Source of the DNA: Actinoplanes aureus
GTDB taxonomy: Bacteria > Actinomycetota > Actinomycetes > Mycobacteriales > Micromonosporaceae
Assembly (NCBI RefSeq): GCF_015704865.1
Contig: NZ_JADQTO010000006.1
Coordinates: 1-64,000 of the forward strand
Direction of reading: 5' to 3'
DNA length: 64,000 bases
The notes beneath the pieces are model-generated. The model was given only the letters and a program-made list of their open reading frames with translations. It had not been told where the DNA came from and searched no databases. Below, piece by piece: positions 60,474 to 64,000 of the stretch. The position numbers and the translations under genes are program-made. Numbering within the stretch: position 1 is the stretch's first letter; the number at the start of each line of letters is the position of its first letter.

Positions 60474-61496
60474 CTATCGGTAGGAGGGGAACGTGGTGGT
60501 CAGGTCGGCCGGGTCGGCGTCCGGGCGGCGCTCGTGCACCAGCCGGGCATAGGCGCCCGGATCGGCCACCACCCGCCAGGTGTGGAACGGGTGCCGGCTC
60601 GGCGAGAAGCCCGCCTTGTACGTGAACAGCGAGTCGTTGCACCCGCCCTTGCCGCCGCCGAGGTGGAAGACCCGCGCGCCGCGTTGTTTGCACCAGCGGC
60701 GGACCTCGTCGTACAGCAGCTCGTCGGCGTAGCGTTTCGGGGCCCGGCGGGTCGACGACACGTACCCGGTGGCGATCCCGTCGTACTCGAAGAAGGTGTT
60801 GCCGCCGACCACCTCGTCGCCTTCCATGGCGACCGCGAGGTGCATCCGGTCGCCGACCGCGTCGTGCAACGCGGTCAGGTGCTCGGTCGTGAAGAAGTAG
60901 TACGACGTGGCACCCACCCGCCGCATGTTGTCGTGGTAGACCTCGACCCACTCGCCGAGCCGGTCCCAGTCGTCGAACACCACCCGGGTGCCCGCGCGTC
61001 TGGCCCGGTTGATGTGGTTGCGGTGATCGCTGCGGGTCTGCTTCCACATCTGTTCGAGAGAGACGGTGAGGTCCATCGACACCGTCTCACCGTGGTGCAC
61101 CATCGCGCCGAACCGTTCCAGCGTCGGCGACGGTGCGTTCAGCAGCGGATGCATCCTGATGAACGCGGACACGACGCCCTCCCCGCGCAGCGTGTCCACG
61201 AACCGGGTGCAGGCCGGCTCCCAGAACGCGGCGTCCCCCGGCACCGCGTCACTGACCGGGCCGGGATACCCGTACGGCGAGAGCGCGTCCCGCAGGTCCG
61301 AGCCGGGTATCTCGCGCAGGATCAGCGGGATCAGCAGGCGCCGGCCGTTCTGTTCGTACCAGAATGCGGCCGGTGTGCCGCCGTAGAGCCGGGCGTCGAG
61401 GACGACGTAGTCCGGCACGTGGTACATGTCGTGGCCGACGTGCTGGAGCGTTTCCTTCCACTCACGTGCCGCTGGGTCCAGCAGCGAAGCCGTCAT
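60474..61496 (-). CDS. FemAB/GNAT-type acyltransferase, copy 2
   Basis: 340 residues, paralogue of the protein at 58190-59206 along its full length. PDYVVLDARLYGGTPAAFWY, SLEQMWKQTRSDHRNHINRA, VVGGNTFFEYDGIATGYVSS and LLYDEVRRWCKQRGARVFHL are the matching segments. ATG 61496 has GGGATTG-type signal upstream. It sits 19 nt after the stop of the upstream exported protein gene. The two copies flanking a hydroxylase suggest successive acylations. Confidence 0.86.
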   Translation of the reverse strand: MTASLLDPAAREWKETLQHVGHDMYHVPDYVVLDARLYGGTPAAFWYEQNGRRLLIPLILREIPGSDLRDALSPYGYPGPVSDAVPGDAAFWEPACTRFVDTLRGEGVVSAFIRMHPLLNAPSPTLERFGAMVHHGETVSMDLTVSLEQMWKQTRSDHRNHINRARRAGTRVVFDDWDRLGEWVEVYHDNMRRVGATSYYFFTTEHLTALHDAVGDRMHLAVAMEGDEVVGGNTFFEYDGIATGYVSSTRRAPKRYADELLYDEVRRWCKQRGARVFHLGGGKGGCNDSLFTYKAGFSPSRHPFHTWRVVADPGAYARLVHERRPDADPADLTTTFPSYR

Positions 61497-61515
61497 GGCA
61501 ATCCCTTCCGGCGCC

Positions 61516-62655
61516 TCACGACCGCAGCACGCGGGCGTTGAGCGCCATGTTCGCGGCGAACTGATCGTTCACCACCTGGTGTTCCTCCAGCCGCAGTTGC
61601 ACGGCCGGGTCGTAGCGGCCCAGCTTCACGAAACCGTCGGCGAACCAGCCGTTGTCCTCGCCGGTGCCGTCCACATAGGCGTGATAGGTCTTGCCGCCGG
61701 GCCAGATCACCTTCGTGAGCAATGCGGAGAAGGCCGCCATGTCGGCGTCGGTCCAGCCGGCGCCGCGGTCGCGCGCCTCCACGACGTACGTGAGGACGCC
61801 GTTGCCGTGCCCGACGTCCTGGCCGGGCCGTTCCGCCGAGCCCCAGACGTCGCTCCAGAAGTAGGCGGTCGCCTCGACCGGGTTGCGCCGCAGCTGAGCG
61901 CGCAGCCGGGCGCTGATCGTCTCGGCGACCGTGGTGTACCGGGTGCGACGGGTCTGGTCGTTGGTGAGCCGGGACAGGTTGAGCGAGATCAGCGCCCAGT
62001 GCGCGGCCATGTGCGTCCGCTCGCGGTAGATGTAGTCGTTCGTGCCGCGGGAGTACCACTTGTCGAAGATCTGCTCCTCGGCGAAGGCGAGCAGCCGGTC
62101 GTAGCGGCCCCGGTAGCCCGCGTCGGCGTAGACACCGGGGCTGTCGCGCATGGCGACCAGCAGCGTCGTCGCGTACCGCCAGAAGTAGCTCTCGTAGAGC
62201 GGCACCTCGTTGCCGTCCTCGCCGGACCGCGACGATGCCCAGCCGCGGTACTTGTCCTTGAACCGGCTGTCCGCCAGCGACGACGACGGTTTCGCCGAGG
62301 CCACCACGTTCTCCACGAACGTCAGCGCCCGGTCCAGGAACCGGCGCTGGTCGGTGGCCCGGAACATGGCGACACAAGCGTCCACGTCGTACGCCAGGTC
62401 ATAGTGGTCCCGGCTGTCCGCCGACTTGCTCAGCGGTAGCCCGTTGCGGTACCCGTAGTCCCAGCTCTTCATGAAGACGCCGGTCCAGAACGCGACCGTC
62501 TTCACCTTGAGCCGGTCCTGCGTGGCCGGGGCCGACCCCGGCATCGGGTCGCGGACCTCCGGCACGTCGTCGTCTCGGACCACGTGCGCCGCGGCGGTGG
62601 TGGCGGCGGCCGCCGAGCCGAGGCCCAGCGTGATCAGCAGGGTACGGCGTTTCAT
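61516..62655 (-). CDS. Exported barrel-like protein of the polysaccharide operon
   Basis: 379 residues. The start KRRTLLITLGLGSAAAATTA is a Tat-like or Sec signal peptide. The rest is rich in helix with many Trp/Tyr and shows the spacing of an alpha/alpha-barrel (YDLAYDVDACVAMFRATDQ, YESYFWRYATTLLVAMRD, GKTYHAYVDGTGEDNGWFAD), as in glycoside hydrolase or polysaccharide lyase barrels. A polysaccharide-modifying or -cutting role outside the membrane is likely; the family is not recognised. Its ATG overlaps the stop of the upstream gene (ATGA). Confidence 0.75.
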   Translation of the reverse strand: MKRRTLLITLGLGSAAAATTAAAHVVRDDDVPEVRDPMPGSAPATQDRLKVKTVAFWTGVFMKSWDYGYRNGLPLSKSADSRDHYDLAYDVDACVAMFRATDQRRFLDRALTFVENVVASAKPSSSLADSRFKDKYRGWASSRSGEDGNEVPLYESYFWRYATTLLVAMRDSPGVYADAGYRGRYDRLLAFAEEQIFDKWYSRGTNDYIYRERTHMAAHWALISLNLSRLTNDQTRRTRYTTVAETISARLRAQLRRNPVEATAYFWSDVWGSAERPGQDVGHGNGVLTYVVEARDRGAGWTDADMAAFSALLTKVIWPGGKTYHAYVDGTGEDNGWFADGFVKLGRYDPAVQLRLEEHQVVNDQFAANMALNARVLRS

Positions 62656-63851
62656 GTGGACACCAGCTCGCGGTCGGGGTGGGTGACGCCGTCCGGCGCC
62701 AGGGCTGCCGCGGCGGCCAGCGCGGCGAAGATCCAGGCCAGCCGGGAGTCGTAGTAGTCACCGGAGAACAGGCTGCTCAACGCCACGAACACGGCGGACG
62801 CCACGGCCAGCCCGGTCAGCTGCGGCCGCTCGCCGCCGCCGCGCACGATCCGGGTCCACAGCACGATCGACGCGGTGAGCAGACCCAGCCCGATCAGACC
62901 GCCCTCGCCGGCCACGCCGAGCACGTAGTTGTGCGGGTACTCGACCATCTGGTTGACGCCGATCGCACCGTAGAACCCGTCCAGCCCGGCTCCGATGATC
63001 GGATGGTCCAGGAACAGGTTCCACGCCGCCGCCCAGATCGAGGTCCGGTCCGACAGGTACTGCTCCTGCACGGTCTGCTCGACGAACCGTTCCTGGAACA
63101 GGTCGGTGAACGATGGCGGGGCGAACGCCCAGAGCGCGGCACACACGCCCAGCAGCACCACACCGGCGGCGACGGTCGGGCCGGTGCGCAGCCGGCGCCG
63201 TAGTTTCAGCAGCGCGGCGAAACCCACCACGCCGCCGGCCAGCAGGCCGGCCCGCGAACCGGACAGCACCGCCGCGAGCATGAACAGCGGCGTCACCAGC
63301 AGCGGCCAGACCCGGCCCATCAGCAGGAACATGGCGACCGCGCTGATCACGCCGAGGATCTGGATCCGGACGAACACGTTCGGCCCGCCGCCGAACGCCG
63401 AGTAGCGGCCCTGCTCGCCCGGGCCGCCGAGCAGCGCGGCCAGGGCGAACACCACCGCGGCGACGAACATGAGCACGAACACCGTGCGGATCACCCGGTC
63501 CGGGTCGCCGAGCGCGTACGCGTAGAAGGCGAGGACCAGCACGCCGAGCAGGACCAGGTCGAGGGTCTGCGGGCCGACCCGGGCGGCCGGCGGCGCCCAC
63601 AACCCGGAGGCGATCTGGTAGAGGAAGAACAACATGGCCGCCACCAGCCAGCCCTCACGTCCCGGGCCGCCCGTGCGGCGGGGCCGGTGGGCGGCGTCGA
63701 GAGCGAGCAGCACCAGCGCGACCGCCAGTCCGATCACCCGCAGGTCCACCCAGGCCAGGTCGAGCAGCCCGGCCCGGTCCAGGGTGTAGCGGCCGCCGAT
63801 CGTCACCAGGACCAGCAGCAGCCCCGGCGCGAAGAACACCCGTGATCTCAC
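62652..63851 (-). CDS. O-antigen ligase / Wzy-like polymerase
   Basis: 399 residues with about eleven membrane helices. The large periplasmic loop near residues 240-290 holds VEQTVQEQYLSDRTSIWAAA and the conserved HPIIGAGLDGFYG, followed by YPHNYVLGVAGEGGLIG, all typical of the Wzy_C/O-antigen ligase family. It would polymerise or ligate lipid-linked repeat units on the outer membrane face. GTG start, with GTGA overlap to the upstream flippase gene, so coupled translation. Confidence 0.92.
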   Translation of the reverse strand: MRSRVFFAPGLLLVLVTIGGRYTLDRAGLLDLAWVDLRVIGLAVALVLLALDAAHRPRRTGGPGREGWLVAAMLFFLYQIASGLWAPPAARVGPQTLDLVLLGVLVLAFYAYALGDPDRVIRTVFVLMFVAAVVFALAALLGGPGEQGRYSAFGGGPNVFVRIQILGVISAVAMFLLMGRVWPLLVTPLFMLAAVLSGSRAGLLAGGVVGFAALLKLRRRLRTGPTVAAGVVLLGVCAALWAFAPPSFTDLFQERFVEQTVQEQYLSDRTSIWAAAWNLFLDHPIIGAGLDGFYGAIGVNQMVEYPHNYVLGVAGEGGLIGLGLLTASIVLWTRIVRGGGERPQLTGLAVASAVFVALSSLFSGDYYDSRLAWIFAALAAAAALAPDGVTHPDRELVST

Positions 63852-64000
63852 GACCGGTCCCTGGTGAGGGCCGTGGTGACCATGGCGAACAGCAGGCAGG
63901 CGCCGTAACCGAGCAGCGAGCCCCAGGCGGCGCCGAGGACACCGAGCCGGGGGATCAGCAGCACGTACGCCGCGAAGCTGACCGCGAAACCGGTGATCTC
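63848..64000 (-). CDS. C-terminal end of a Wzx/MurJ-like flippase (cut by the window)
   Basis: 50 residues before the stop; the rest lies right of the window. The reading frame gives two hydrophobic helices (TGFAVSFAAYVLLIPRLGV and AAWGSLLGYGACLLFAMV), the usual last helices of MATE/Wzx polysaccharide flippases. Its TGA overlaps the GTG of the polymerase gene (63848-63851). A flippase followed by a polymerase is the standard order in Wzx/Wzy-dependent surface polysaccharide loci. Confidence 0.7.
   Translation of the reverse strand, partial: EITGFAVSFAAYVLLIPRLGVLGAAWGSLLGYGACLLFAMVTTALTRDRS

Noticed and set aside
58879..61047. 722-codon minus-strand frame across the FemAB and flavoprotein genes
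   Set aside because: Shifted frame of three well-supported genes; composition is Arg/Gly/Pro-rich without domains.

Overview
The window is high-GC, GTG/TTG-rich, densely packed DNA of an actinomycete. Gene content and style (AfsR-like regulators, DrrAB-type exporter, CebR-type operator, S1 protein with an actinobacterial tail) fit a filamentous genus of the Micromonosporaceae such as Actinoplanes. That placement is inference; there is no rRNA here. I see no integrase, transposase, CRISPR array or replication origin.

Layout. 1-852: no gene; hairpins and a 63-bp tandem repeat. 853-4496: a secreted pectate lyase under a CebR-like operator, a DUF1772 membrane protein and a KtrB/KtrA potassium uptake pair. 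4527-9492: a large AfsR/SARP-type regulator convergent with a two-gene ABC exporter. 9693-13359: a tightly coupled three-gene operon of a cytoplasmic trypsin-like protease, a chimera of TPR repeats with the C-terminal three quarters of ribosomal protein S1, and a trypsin-co-occurring-domain (Trypco1) protein. This is the most striking system in the window. 13361-19910: housekeeping and regulatory genes (G6PDH-like dehydrogenase, methyltransferase/TetR pair with tandem operators, LuxR-type regulator, flavin monooxygenase).

19956-24900 is an accessory island of visibly lower GC. It has a 30-residue basic peptide gene with a terminator, nine tRNA genes within 850 bp (two with leucine anticodons but no long variable arm), then an XRE regulator followed by a SecB-like chaperone, arranged like a toxin-antitoxin-chaperone module. 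24948-42095 is mixed: NUDIX, GNAT, an EF-G paralogue, CPBP protease, DHA2 exporter, PadR/HAAS-like pair, kinase, hydrolase, a MoxR/VWA cluster and a secreted M14 carboxypeptidase.

42096-49954 and 58190-64000 are two parts of an exopolysaccharide/cell-surface locus. The first holds a LuxR response regulator, VanZ-like protein, GT4 glycosyltransferase, CapD-type dehydratase, UDP-sugar dehydrogenase, priming sugar transferase and an aminotransferase-like protein. The second is a minus-strand operon running from a flippase (cut by the window end) through a Wzy-like polymerase/ligase and an exported barrel protein to two FemAB/GNAT-type acyltransferases that flank an aromatic-CoA-hydroxylase-like flavoprotein. 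Between them lie an EamA-like transporter, a two-component system, a formaldehyde dehydrogenase, a lipoprotein-like protein and an old-yellow-enzyme/MerR pair.
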